Below, piece after piece: positions 17,476 through 25,304 of a stretch of 45,564 bases of DNA. The translations under genes were made by a program, and so were the position numbers. The stretch lies in assembly GCA_016934535.1 (NCBI GenBank), contig JAFGSQ010000008.1:1-45564 (forward strand), read 5' to 3'. Under the pieces are notes generated by a model that ran no database searches, was not told the DNA's origin, and saw only the letters and a list, made by a program, of their open reading frames with translations. Position 1 is the first letter of the stretch. Every line of letters begins with the position of its first letter. Source of the DNA: a candidate division WOR-3 bacterium. Lineage in GTDB: Bacteria; SDB-A.

Positions 17476-20400
17476 TTCTTCTCCTCGCTTGCAAATCCGT
17501 TCAATTGATAACCGTCTTGATTTCTCAATTCGTCCAGTCTTCTTTTATATATAAATTTTGGTGATTTTTCAGAGATTTTAACGTAAATCATTATTGTTTC
17601 GTCTCTGTATTTTTCTGCTTTCTCCCTGTGTGAATGGATTTTTACGCTCATTTTCCACAGATTGAACAGAAGTTCCGCTTTCAACTCGTCTGATTCCGTC
17701 TTCGGCAGTAATTTTTCCAAAAGCTCTATGCATTCTTTCTTTTGTTTAATATCTGTGCTCAACTCAAACACGATCCTCGGGCGCTTGATATTCGCGCGTA
17801 TTATCTCTATGAAATTCCCCAGTCGCTTCTCGTAACTCAAAATCTCGTCAGTGAGACGGAGGCTTTCCTTCAACTTACCTGAATCAAAGAGATATCCCGC
17901 TTTTATTTCAAGTGTGTCAACTAAAGTGATGAAGTCCTTGAACCTTCTCGAAACCTCCAAAGATTTTTCTATGTATTCAAAGGCTTTGTCTTCGTCTTTG
18001 AAATGATAATGATTTATCTGACTCATCAAATTGTAGGCGTGGGCAAACTCTGACGGAGCGTTGATTTCTTTAAGAACAATTAGTCCCTTTTCGCAAAAAC
18101 ACATGCTCTTTTCATATTCACCCAAATCGTAATAGTGTGAACTCAGGTTATTGAATATGGAATGAAGGACGTTTCTGTTTCCGGTTTCTTCAGCCAATTT
18201 CAGAGATTTTATGTAATATTTTTCCGCTCTATTGAAATCTCCGCTTACGTCGTATAAAACCGCAAGATGTTCGTAGGAATAAAGAAGCATGTTTTTATTA
18301 TTTTCTCTTCTTGCAATCCTCAGGCTTTTTCTGTTCATTTCAATGGCTTTTTCAAACTTCATCTGCATATAGTAGATGCCGCCGAGATTAGTCAGTATCT
18401 TTTGAATCTCTTTTTCAAAATTATTTTTTTCGGCGATTTTCAAAGCTTTTTTGAAAAATTTCTCCGAAGTTTTTACTTTACCGAAATTCAACATGTGGCA
18501 TCCGAGTGAATGAAGACTTTCAGCCTGTATTTTATCATTTGAATATTTTTTGCCAATCCTGTATGCTTCAATGAATTTTTCCAAGGGAGGCATTTTTTCA
18601 CCGTCTTTCATTTCGCCCCAACCTGACTTGTCTATAATCTGCGTTTTCAGGAGTATGTCTCCCGCGTATTTTAGGACTTTCATGGCTTCACCTAGGACAT
18701 TTTTTTGTTCTTTCCTTTTCGCCATTAAATTCAGAACCCGCTCTGTTTTCAAAGACAACTCGAGAAATTTTTCCGCCTTGTCTTTCGTTTTCAGTGTGTA
18801 TCTGTTTTTCATGTAAGCGAGAATTTTACCGTAATACTCAACGCAATCGGCGTTTTCAAATCTTTCAGCGGCTCTCATCGCCGCTTTTTTATAAAATTCA
18901 CCGGCCTTTTCAGGTTTTTCAGCTTTTTCATAGTGATAAGCTATATCTTTGAAATAAGGCGCAATGTCTGTTCCAAAAAAATCCTGCAATCTGTCGGCAA
19001 TTTTCCCGTGAGTTCTTCTCAAGACAGTTTTCGATTGCATTTCATACAGGACTTTATAAGTGACAAGATCGGAAAACCTGAAAGAATGCGCATCAGAAAC
19101 TTCTATAATCCTGCTGTTGATTGATTCCTTGAGCACTTTTTCTGAAAATTCGACTCCCAATAAAAACTTGAGGGTTCCCGGTGAAAACTCGGTTCCGAAA
19201 ATCGCTGCTTTTTCGAGGGCGGTTTTTACATCCTGTCTCAAGGCGTCAATTTTTGAAGTCGTAAGAGAATAAAGATCCGAAGGCATCCTGTCGTCAAGAA
19301 ACGGATCGTAAAGAGGATTTTTTGAAATTTTTTCCTTAACGTAATCACAATAGTTTATAACAAACAGAGGTTTCCCAATGCTTTTATTCAATATGTATTT
19401 CCTTACATTATCGACAGCGTTTATTTCAGCCATTTTGCTGTCCATGAGCTCAGACGCTTTATTTTCATCGAGAGCTTCCAATTTCAAATGTAAAACCGCC
19501 TTTTCCTCGCAAGCCGTTTTTACATTTTCCAGACAGATGATTTTTTCGTCCGTAGAGGAAAGAATAATCGCGCATTTTTTTTCCGCCGAATCCAAAACGA
19601 TCAACCTGACAAGTTCTTCCGAAGCAGGATCCAGGTGTTCGATATCTTCGAAAACGAGAGCAGATTTACTTTCGTCCAGTATTTTTCCAAAAAACACTCT
19701 CACTGACCACACAATATTTTGAAACCGGGATTTCGGATCGAGATTTTCGTAGAGAGAATCCTTTATTTCGATTCCAAGAATTGAAGCGATGAAAGATTCC
19801 GTTCTGCTGAATTGTTCTTTTTCATTCTTTCCCTCTATTGAAGAGATTAATTTTCGGAATATTCTGAAAAATTTATCGCGGTTTTGTCCGGTCATTCCTT
19901 CTTCGTAATCGAAAACGTTCCTAAAAAACCTCTCAAACACCCCTAGACTTTTTTTGCGCGTTGAAACCGAGTTGACTAAATACCATTTGAAGTCGCCTCT
20001 CTTTCGGTACAATTCTTCAATTATTCTGGTTTTTCCTATACCGGTTTCTCCAGTCAGAAATATTATCTGACACGACTTTTCGGTCAATACAGCGTCCAAC
20101 TTTCTTTGTATTTCCAATATCTCGGTCTCTCTGCCGATAATTTTCCCGAATTCGGATACTTCTGAAATGCTTCTGATTTTTTTTTCCAGACAGAATACCT
20201 CTATCGGTTCATTAAATCCCTTCAGAACAGTTTTCCCTTTTGACGTGAATATATGAGACGATCTTTTTGCTTCGCGTATTTTTTCGTCTGTTATTATTTC
20301 TCCTGTTTTTGCTTTACTCATCAATCTTGCAGCCATATTGACATTTTCACCAATTGCGGTGTATTCACACCTGTTTCTGCTGCCTATGAAACCGGAGTAA

Positions 20401-21314
20401 GCCATGCCTGAAGAGACGCCGGCTTTGAATGTAAAACCTTCTATTCCCCTGAAATCTACGCACATATCGAGCGCTCTGTCGAGATCGTTGCCTTCGCTTT
20501 GAGGGGCGCCGAAAACAACAAGCATGAATCCACCTTTGTCTCCGAAACTTATTCTGTTTAAGTATCCTTTGTGGCTTTCGACAGAAGCGACAACGGACGG
20601 AAGAACATTGTCAAAGTCGTTTTCATCGAACGATATAAAGCAATTTATCGTCTCTCTGAATTCTCCCGGCGTTTTAAGCGAAATTACTTTTTTCGGATAA
20701 AACATCGAGTCTATGTTTTTCTCTCCCGTGAAAATCCGGACACCTGCTCGGGAAGTCTTTATTGAGTTCCGTGTTTTATTGGAAATCGCTTTAAATTTCC
20801 TGTCTTCCAGAGACTCGTTTTTTCCGCAGGATCCGGAAAGTTCTGCCGAGTCATAAAAAGGCTTTCCCTTTATGTAATAGGCTCCGATCCCGTCTCTTTT
20901 AAGAATTCGGTATTCTATGCCGCCGTATGATATCGCGACTTTTACGGAAAGTTCGAATTTGCCGAATCTGTTTTTCTTTTCTCCTCTCTCGGAAAAGTAT
21001 CTCTTTATTTCTTCGGCTGCTTTAACAGTTCTCTTACAAAAACCGGCGCTTTCCGGAAACACAGCATAAAAGGCGTCTCCACCGAAAGTCGAAACGAAAC
21101 CTCCGTTTATATAAACTGAGTCTATGCAACGCCCGAAAAGACCGTTTATGGAAATTGAAAGCACTTCCGCACCTTCGGGACCTTTTTCCATCAGGGTTTT
21201 TGTCATTTTCGTGAAACCTGAAATGTCAGCGAAAAGCACTGCGCCTTTCAGATAGCCTTTAAATTTTTTTTTGATTAAATTCTGTGAAATTAATTCAGGA
21301 ACCAGACATCTCAT
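17472..21314 (-). CDS. Class IIIb adenylyl cyclase of soluble-AC architecture (C1-C2-ATPase-TPR)
   Basis: A 1280-residue cytoplasmic protein that should make cAMP. C1 (about 20-185) keeps both metal-binding aspartates, Asp30 (LFADISGFT) and Asp80 (FGGDAFYAVF). C2 (about 220-375) has Lys260 (FGDKGGF), Thr319 (CEYTAIGENV), Asn326 and Arg330. Threonine in place of the adenine-binding aspartate marks class IIIb cyclases such as mammalian sAC and cyanobacterial CyaC, many of which respond to bicarbonate. An ATPase domain follows (Walker A TGETGIGKT at 421; ALVFEDIEHLD), then a long TPR region (about 820-1230). This domain order equals full-length human sAC. It is preceded by TTGTCC-N16-TATTTT, with the -10 only 6 nt from the ATG. 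The next gene overlaps by 4 nt. Confidence 0.93.
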   Translation of the reverse strand: MRCLVPELISQNLIKKKFKGYLKGAVLFADISGFTKMTKTLMEKGPEGAEVLSISINGLFGRCIDSVYINGGFVSTFGGDAFYAVFPESAGFCKRTVKAAEEIKRYFSERGEKKNRFGKFELSVKVAISYGGIEYRILKRDGIGAYYIKGKPFYDSAELSGSCGKNESLEDRKFKAISNKTRNSIKTSRAGVRIFTGEKNIDSMFYPKKVISLKTPGEFRETINCFISFDENDFDNVLPSVVASVESHKGYLNRISFGDKGGFMLVVFGAPQSEGNDLDRALDMCVDFRGIEGFTFKAGVSSGMAYSGFIGSRNRCEYTAIGENVNMAARLMSKAKTGEIITDEKIREAKRSSHIFTSKGKTVLKGFNEPIEVFCLEKKIRSISEVSEFGKIIGRETEILEIQRKLDAVLTEKSCQIIFLTGETGIGKTRIIEELYRKRGDFKWYLVNSVSTRKKSLGVFERFFRNVFDYEEGMTGQNRDKFFRIFRKLISSIEGKNEKEQFSRTESFIASILGIEIKDSLYENLDPKSRFQNIVWSVRVFFGKILDESKSALVFEDIEHLDPASEELVRLIVLDSAEKKCAIILSSTDEKIICLENVKTACEEKAVLHLKLEALDENKASELMDSKMAEINAVDNVRKYILNKSIGKPLFVINYCDYVKEKISKNPLYDPFLDDRMPSDLYSLTTSKIDALRQDVKTALEKAAIFGTEFSPGTLKFLLGVEFSEKVLKESINSRIIEVSDAHSFRFSDLVTYKVLYEMQSKTVLRRTHGKIADRLQDFFGTDIAPYFKDIAYHYEKAEKPEKAGEFYKKAAMRAAERFENADCVEYYGKILAYMKNRYTLKTKDKAEKFLELSLKTERVLNLMAKRKEQKNVLGEAMKVLKYAGDILLKTQIIDKSGWGEMKDGEKMPPLEKFIEAYRIGKKYSNDKIQAESLHSLGCHMLNFGKVKTSEKFFKKALKIAEKNNFEKEIQKILTNLGGIYYMQMKFEKAIEMNRKSLRIARRENNKNMLLYSYEHLAVLYDVSGDFNRAEKYYIKSLKLAEETGNRNVLHSIFNNLSSHYYDLGEYEKSMCFCEKGLIVLKEINAPSEFAHAYNLMSQINHYHFKDEDKAFEYIEKSLEVSRRFKDFITLVDTLEIKAGYLFDSGKLKESLRLTDEILSYEKRLGNFIEIIRANIKRPRIVFELSTDIKQKKECIELLEKLLPKTESDELKAELLFNLWKMSVKIHSHREKAEKYRDETIMIYVKISEKSPKFIYKRRLDELRNQDGYQLNGFASEEKK

Positions 21315-21320
21315 AAATTC

Positions 21321-21348
21321 AAAATACCTTCGTCCACACCCGGGACAA
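21321..21348 (-). promoter_or_regulatory. Predicted promoter of the large cyclase gene
   Basis: On the minus strand TTGTCC (21348-21343) is followed by a 16-nt spacer and TATTTT (21326-21321). Six bases then separate it from the ATG at 21314, and no Shine-Dalgarno sequence is present, which suggests a leaderless mRNA. Confidence 0.4.
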
Positions 21349-21495
21349 ATTGACGGCTATTATAAGAAGTGTTTTCAGGGTTCTCGAGTTTATGCATTTG
21401 CATGGTCTCGATCCTGAATCAGAAGTTGTTTCAACTCCGTCAGCAAATCAAAGCTCGATCCGTCAAGAAAGCGCCTGTAAAACATTTAGAAAACA

Positions 21496-21562
21496 GAACG
21501 GCAAACATATTATCTTTTACACTCTACAAGACTGCATAAAGCATATCACTTCTTTGCCGTTC
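21496..21562. repeat. Perfect 10-bp inverted repeat with 47-nt loop
   Basis: GAACGGCAAA at 21496-21505 is the exact reverse complement of TTTGCCGTTC at 21553-21562, in the gap between the peroxiredoxin stop and the cyclase start (21315-21587). A run of six T follows on the plus strand at 21583-21588 and a short TGCCG/CGGCA hairpin lies at 21555-21570. It could belong to an unannotated plus-strand RNA. No known RNA family was recognised. Confidence 0.35.
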
Positions 21563-21587
21563 AGTCGGCAGTCGGCGTAAACTTTTT

Positions 21588-22307
21588 TCAGTCAAAAGCC
21601 ATGTCTGTTTTCCAAACCTCCCATACTTTACCGACGAGATCCGGATTCGGCTTCAGAGTCATTTTTCCGGGCTTCCAGCCCGAAGGAGTGGCCTCGGAGC
21701 CTTTACTATTTCTGACGAGTTGAAAAGCCTGAACCTGACGAAGAGTTTCGCTGACATTCCTTCCTACCGGAGGAGTCAAAACTTCAAATCCCTGAACTAC
21801 GCCGTCCGGGTCTATCAAGAATCTTCCTCTCGTCTCCACTCCGGCATCGGAATCATATATTCCGTATACAGCTCCGACTTTTCCGCCGGCGTCGGACAGC
21901 ATGTGGAAAGGAATGCCGCCTTTTACCATTTTTGACAGTTCGTTGTCATTCCACATTTTGTGAACAAACACGCTGTCAACGCTCATTGACAGGACTTCTA
22001 CTCCTAATTTCTGAAACTCGGGATATTTTTCTGCGACCGCAGAAACTTCGGTGGCTCAAACAAAAGTGAAATCGCCGGGATAAAAACAGAGCACGACCCA
22101 TTTTCCAAGGAAATCAGAAAGTTTTACTGAAGTGAATTTACCTTTGTAATACGCCGGCGACGAAAAATCAGGCGCTTTTTTTCCTACCATTATCATGGAT
22201 CTCTTCTCCTTTTCCAAAGGTTTTGCGTTCTTTTCATCCGGTGGAGGAGTTTCTCCTACCGGACCTCCCGTCGGTCTCGCACATCCGATTTTTTCTTCCT
22301 CAGCCAT
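21588..22307 (-). CDS. Selenocysteine-containing peroxiredoxin (in-frame UGA at codon 84)
   Basis: An AhpC/Prx-family peroxidase. A 239-residue reading frame is interrupted only by TGA at 22058-22056, exactly where the peroxidatic residue belongs: [23 protein letters not shown], against FVCPTE in ordinary family members. Both sides of the TGA are in the same frame and highly family-like, through [17 protein letters not shown] and [17 protein letters not shown] hairpin follows the TGA. The segment EATPSGW has Thr where 2-Cys enzymes have the resolving cysteine, so this is a 1-Sec-type enzyme; the remaining cysteines are Cys9 and Cys76. An N-terminal extension of about 40 residues is Pro- and Glu-rich. 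The start has GGAGG 5 nt upstream. Translation needs selA/B/C/D, none of which is in the window. Confidence 0.93.
22028..22045 (-). promoter_or_regulatory. Bacterial SECIS hairpin of the peroxiredoxin
   Basis: On the minus strand TTTCTGC and GCAGAAA form a perfect 7-bp stem around the loop GGTC. The loop begins 18 nt after the UGA at 22058-22056. The E. coli fdhF SECIS, which SelB recognises, has the same GGUC loop at nearly the same distance. The hairpin lies within the coding sequence, as expected in bacteria. Confidence 0.9.
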
Positions 22308-22342
22308 GGGCTCCTCCTTTTCTTGTTATTTTTTAAATAAAA

Positions 22343-22365
22343 AGGCAGGAATTTACCTCCTGCCT
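22343..22365 (-). terminator. Intrinsic-terminator-like hairpin inside the peroxiredoxin leader
   Basis: AGGCAGGA and TCCTGCCT pair perfectly (8 bp, 7-nt loop), followed on the minus strand by TTTTATTT. It lies 36 nt upstream of the peroxiredoxin ATG but downstream of the only good promoter, so it is in the 5' leader and may act as an attenuator. A 13-codon leader ORF (22394-22353, SD weak) ends in the hairpin loop. On the plus strand the hairpin is also followed by a T-rich stretch. Confidence 0.6.
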
Positions 22366-22435
22366 GCTTTTAATATTTGGGATGCAAAATACATAAAATT
22401 TTTATCAGATCTTCACCCCTTTTTGATAATGATTA

Positions 22436-22450
22436 TTATAATTATTTTAT
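22436..22450. promoter_or_regulatory. PerR/Fur-type operator over the peroxiredoxin promoter
   Basis: The plus strand reads TTATAATTATTTTAT, matching 12 of the 14 fixed positions of the PerR box TTATAATNATTATAA. It covers the -10 element and the expected transcription start of the peroxiredoxin promoter. GATAATGATTAT directly beside it (22425-22436) also resembles a Fur hexamer array. The regulator itself is not in the window. Confidence 0.6.
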
Positions 22451-22472
22451 CATAGCTAATTCATTTTTTCAA
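22444..22472 (-). promoter_or_regulatory. Peroxiredoxin promoter
   Basis: On the minus strand TTGAAA (22472-22467) is separated by 17 nt from TAAAAT (22449-22444). Transcription would begin near 22437, giving a leader of about 130 nt. The rest of the gap 22308-22655 contains only AT-rich sequence. Confidence 0.65.
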
Positions 22473-22655
22473 GTTAACTCAATCCAAAATAAAAAATTTT
22501 ACAAAAATCTCATTGCTTTGAAACAATATTATCTGATTTTTTTCCATGCCTAAATGTACCGGTTCACGGAATTTGTTGTTATAAGTCATTTTATACCTTA
22601 CTGCTAATATTCACGCATCTTACATTTTTTTCACGGTTTGTTTCAATGAAGTAAA

Positions 22656-23117
22656 TTAAAGATGGCGTAATTCCATTTTTATAAAGTTTTTTATCGTGTC
22701 GACCCTCAGAGTGAAAGGTTCTGCTTGTTGCGACATCGAATGAAAAAACTCGTAACCGTAATTTCTTGAAACCCAAACCCCCGGCAATCCGTCCTCATCA
22801 ATTTTCTTCCACATTGGTTCAGCGTAATTTGCGTTTAATACCTGATCATAATATTTTGAATTCTCTATCCAGGATATTATTTCATTTTCCGATCCATTTT
22901 CGTAAGATAAAATAAGGTTTCTCGTATAATCCGAATCGAAAGCGCCCTCGGTGTAGGTGACGCTGTCTTCTACTATTTCAATCGTTGTGTCGATTTTCAT
23001 ACCGGTTTTACGAAATATTAGATCTGAAATTTCTTTTTCAGGATTTTTTGTGACAGGAAAACAGTTTGAAAGGATCAGAATTGACGACAACAGCGCAAGA
23101 AAAATACGATGAATCAT
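22656..23117 (-). CDS. Unknown lipoprotein (153 aa)
   Basis: I do not recognise the family. The first 19 residues are a lipoprotein signal with lipobox LILSNC (Cys19). The mature part is acidic with aromatic residues and no membrane helix; MWKKIDEDGLPGVWVSRNYG is a notable segment. Its ATG overlaps the stop of the SagB-type nitroreductase gene by 4 nt, so it is the last gene of the trkH operon. Confidence 0.75.
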   Translation of the reverse strand: MIHRIFLALLSSILILSNCFPVTKNPEKEISDLIFRKTGMKIDTTIEIVEDSVTYTEGAFDSDYTRNLILSYENGSENEIISWIENSKYYDQVLNANYAEPMWKKIDEDGLPGVWVSRNYGYEFFHSMSQQAEPFTLRVDTIKNFIKMELRHL

Positions 23118-23860
23118 ATTTTCCCCACCGGAGCGATATATATTACGAATTCATTTTTTCCGTCCAAACTCAGCATTTCATCGGCGTATTCCTGATCGTA
23201 CGCGGCAATAGCACATGTGCCTGCCCCGATGGCAGAACATGCCGTGTAAAGATTTTGACAAACGTGACCGGCATCCAAAGCAATGACCTTGTAAGATGCG
23301 TCTGAATATCTCCACTCCATCCTCGCCGGAAGCGCCGTCCAATAAAAAACTACTGCTCCTTTTCCGCAGAAGCTCTGGCCCAGAGTCGAAAGAGCAACTT
23401 CTTTTTCAAGGTTTTCTAATTTTTTTTCAAAAACCAGCTGGTGACTCAACGGCAAATATCTGTATATAGCGCTGCTTTCAAGATTTTCAACCCTGAAAAC
23501 AGCCAAATAAGTTTCAAAAGCGTGACGGCATCCTGCCGAAGGGACCGTTCTGTAACATCTTTTGTCCGATTCTTTTTTTCTCACTCCCTGAGTGGCCCAC
23601 AAAAGAAAAGAGAGCTCGTCCAGTTTCAATCCGTCATTCAAAAACACCCTTTGCGACTTCCTTGCGGCTATGGCTTCTTCGACGCTTACTGCTTTTATTG
23701 ACTTCCATTTTCCGGGAGCGACCATGTCAATTTTCACGGCGTCTGCCGGGCAAGGTTTTTCTAACGGAGGCGGATTAATTCCTCTGTTCTGTTCGGTTTT
23801 CGAAAAATCGGTTTTTTTCCTTATTGTGTCTTTCAAAAAATCCCTGTAATCTTCGTACAT
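23114..23860 (-). CDS. SagB/ThcOx-type FMN nitroreductase
   Basis: A 248-residue flavin oxidoreductase of the nitroreductase fold, SagB-like subgroup. Characteristic blocks are AARKSQRVF near the N-terminal domain start (FMN phosphate contact), ELSFLLWATQGVR, YRTVPSAGCRHAFETYL, and the late DAGHVCQNLYTACSAIGAGT. No azoline-peptide or thiopeptide genes are near, so it is a stand-alone enzyme rather than part of a RiPP cluster. It lies 12 nt after a membrane PAS protein gene and overlaps the following lipoprotein gene. GAGG precedes the ATG. Physiological substrate unknown. Confidence 0.88.
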   Translation of the reverse strand: MYEDYRDFLKDTIRKKTDFSKTEQNRGINPPPLEKPCPADAVKIDMVAPGKWKSIKAVSVEEAIAARKSQRVFLNDGLKLDELSFLLWATQGVRKKESDKRCYRTVPSAGCRHAFETYLAVFRVENLESSAIYRYLPLSHQLVFEKKLENLEKEVALSTLGQSFCGKGAVVFYWTALPARMEWRYSDASYKVIALDAGHVCQNLYTACSAIGAGTCAIAAYDQEYADEMLSLDGKNEFVIYIAPVGKI

Positions 23861-23872
23861 ATTTACCTCGTT

Positions 23873-24607
23873 TTAAGGCTTGATAATCTCTGTTGTTTCT
23901 TCATGGATGTCTTCGTCAGCTCTGTACGCGAACAAAAGAGCGTATTTGACGTTTTCGTCTTTTCCCCTGACGGGGATAAAATGAAACATCAGTTTTCTGG
24001 TTTCTTCCCTTACCGGTAGCTGAAGCAAAGCCGTGAATTCCTTCTCCACTTTATCTCTCAGCGTTAACAGCAAAAGGGACCTCGTGAACTTCGTATTCAT
24101 ATCCCGATTTTCGATTGAGGCAAAACTGAACCTGTTCTGAGAAACGCCGAAAAGAGCCTGCATGGATTTATTTAAATAAAAAACACTCTGCTCTGAATCC
24201 AACAGCATACATGGCTCTGAAATCCAGTTGAATATTATTTCAAGAACGGTAAAGTTGAGCCGGACCGCTTCAGCTCTCAATTTGTCGTACTTGCAGAGCC
24301 TTTCGCTTGCTTTATTCGACAGGTCTGCAATGTCCGTCAATTCGTCGCGGACTGAGCTGTTTTTTCTTATACCGGCTTTGTATTCACCCTTATAAATGGA
24401 ATTAAGAAACACAGTGATCTTCTTCCCGTATAAAAATAATCTGACTGCAAGGTAAGCACAGAGAAAGACGAACAGAAGCAGATAAGCCGTTAAATACCAT
24501 CTGTTCAGGATACCGCCAGCGAATAAACTGATTGTCGAAAACGCTCCGAGCAGAAAAACAGAAAAAAAGACCACTTTTAAAGACATTTTGAAAGATACGG
24601 TTTTCAT
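23873..24607 (-). CDS. Membrane-anchored PAS-domain protein without output domain
   Basis: A 244-residue protein with two membrane helices (about 10-31 and 37-58), a charged HAMP-like linker (about 60-105) and a PAS-like domain (about 115-230; ISEPCMLLDSEQSVFYLNKSM and ALFGVSQ). Kinase, cyclase, GGDEF or HTH domains are all absent, so any signal must pass by protein contact. It overlaps trkA by 4 nt and may sense a condition that tunes K+ uptake or the neighbouring nitroreductase; that is inference. Confidence 0.72.
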   Translation of the reverse strand: MKTVSFKMSLKVVFFSVFLLGAFSTISLFAGGILNRWYLTAYLLLFVFLCAYLAVRLFLYGKKITVFLNSIYKGEYKAGIRKNSSVRDELTDIADLSNKASERLCKYDKLRAEAVRLNFTVLEIIFNWISEPCMLLDSEQSVFYLNKSMQALFGVSQNRFSFASIENRDMNTKFTRSLLLLTLRDKVEKEFTALLQLPVREETRKLMFHFIPVRGKDENVKYALLFAYRADEDIHEETTEIIKP

Positions 24608-25296
24608 TTTCCCTTCGCAAATCTTTCTATGTTCTTGTCCAAACCGGCTACAAGCAGAAAAATGTCCTCTTTCAGCTCCTGGTCAGGGGAAGGAATATCG
24701 TCGAAAACCTCCTTGAACTCTCTCTTCCCCGAGGAATTTACCGCCGGAAGGAGATACTTAATGCCGACGATGTTGACTTTGTATTCCTTTCTCGGTTCGA
24801 TCACCCTCAGAGTCTTCCCGATAAAAGCCTCGGGTATTTTTATCTCGGCTATACTGTGCCCTTCGGAAAGAGGTATTCTCTTTGAGACATCGCTGGAGAC
24901 CAGGCTTCTCGCGACCGTCAGACCCATTTCTTCTTCGAGGCTGACTATCTGGTCAACGTCGAGAGTTTTCAAAATTTCCTTCTGCAATCCGTTGATCGCC
25001 CTAGACCATATTCTTCTTACGCCGATTTTTTTCAAAAGGAGCGTAGTCAGAAGATTGGCTTCGACATCATCTCCTATGCACACTACGGCTACGTCGACAT
25101 CCTGTACAGAGGCCGATATCAATGCGTTTTTGTCCATAGAGTTCAGTGTCACTGCGTACGTCACCGACTCCTTCACTGCTTCCACTTTGTTCTTGTCGCT
25201 GTCAACTGCTATCACCTGCGCTCCTTTGTCGGTCAATTCTCTGGCAAGAGTGCTGCCGAAAATTCCCAGACCTATTACAGCGATGCTTCTCATCAT
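24604..25296 (-). CDS. trkA: TrkA/KtrA-type K+ uptake regulatory subunit
   Basis: A 230-residue cytoplasmic RCK subunit that gates the TrkH channel. RCK-N (about 1-130) has the Rossmann motif VIGLGIFGSTLA and the acidic ribose-binding end VIAVDSD; RCK-C (about 140-225) follows with EIKIPEAFIGKTLRVI. Single RCK-N/RCK-C, so KtrA-like size rather than the duplicated TrkA of E. coli. It begins 8 nt after trkH and overlaps the next gene by 4 nt. Confidence 0.94.
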   Translation of the reverse strand: MMRSIAVIGLGIFGSTLARELTDKGAQVIAVDSDKNKVEAVKESVTYAVTLNSMDKNALISASVQDVDVAVVCIGDDVEANLLTTLLLKKIGVRRIWSRAINGLQKEILKTLDVDQIVSLEEEMGLTVARSLVSSDVSKRIPLSEGHSIAEIKIPEAFIGKTLRVIEPRKEYKVNIVGIKYLLPAVNSSGKREFKEVFDDIPSPDQELKEDIFLLVAGLDKNIERFAKGK

Positions 25297-25304
25297 ACCT
25301 ACTT

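Noticed and set aside
22056-22058. UGA in the peroxiredoxin read as a nonsense mutation splitting a pseudogene
   Set aside because: The codon falls exactly at the catalytic position, both sides are intact and in frame, and a SECIS hairpin with the SelB-type GGUC loop follows at the correct distance.
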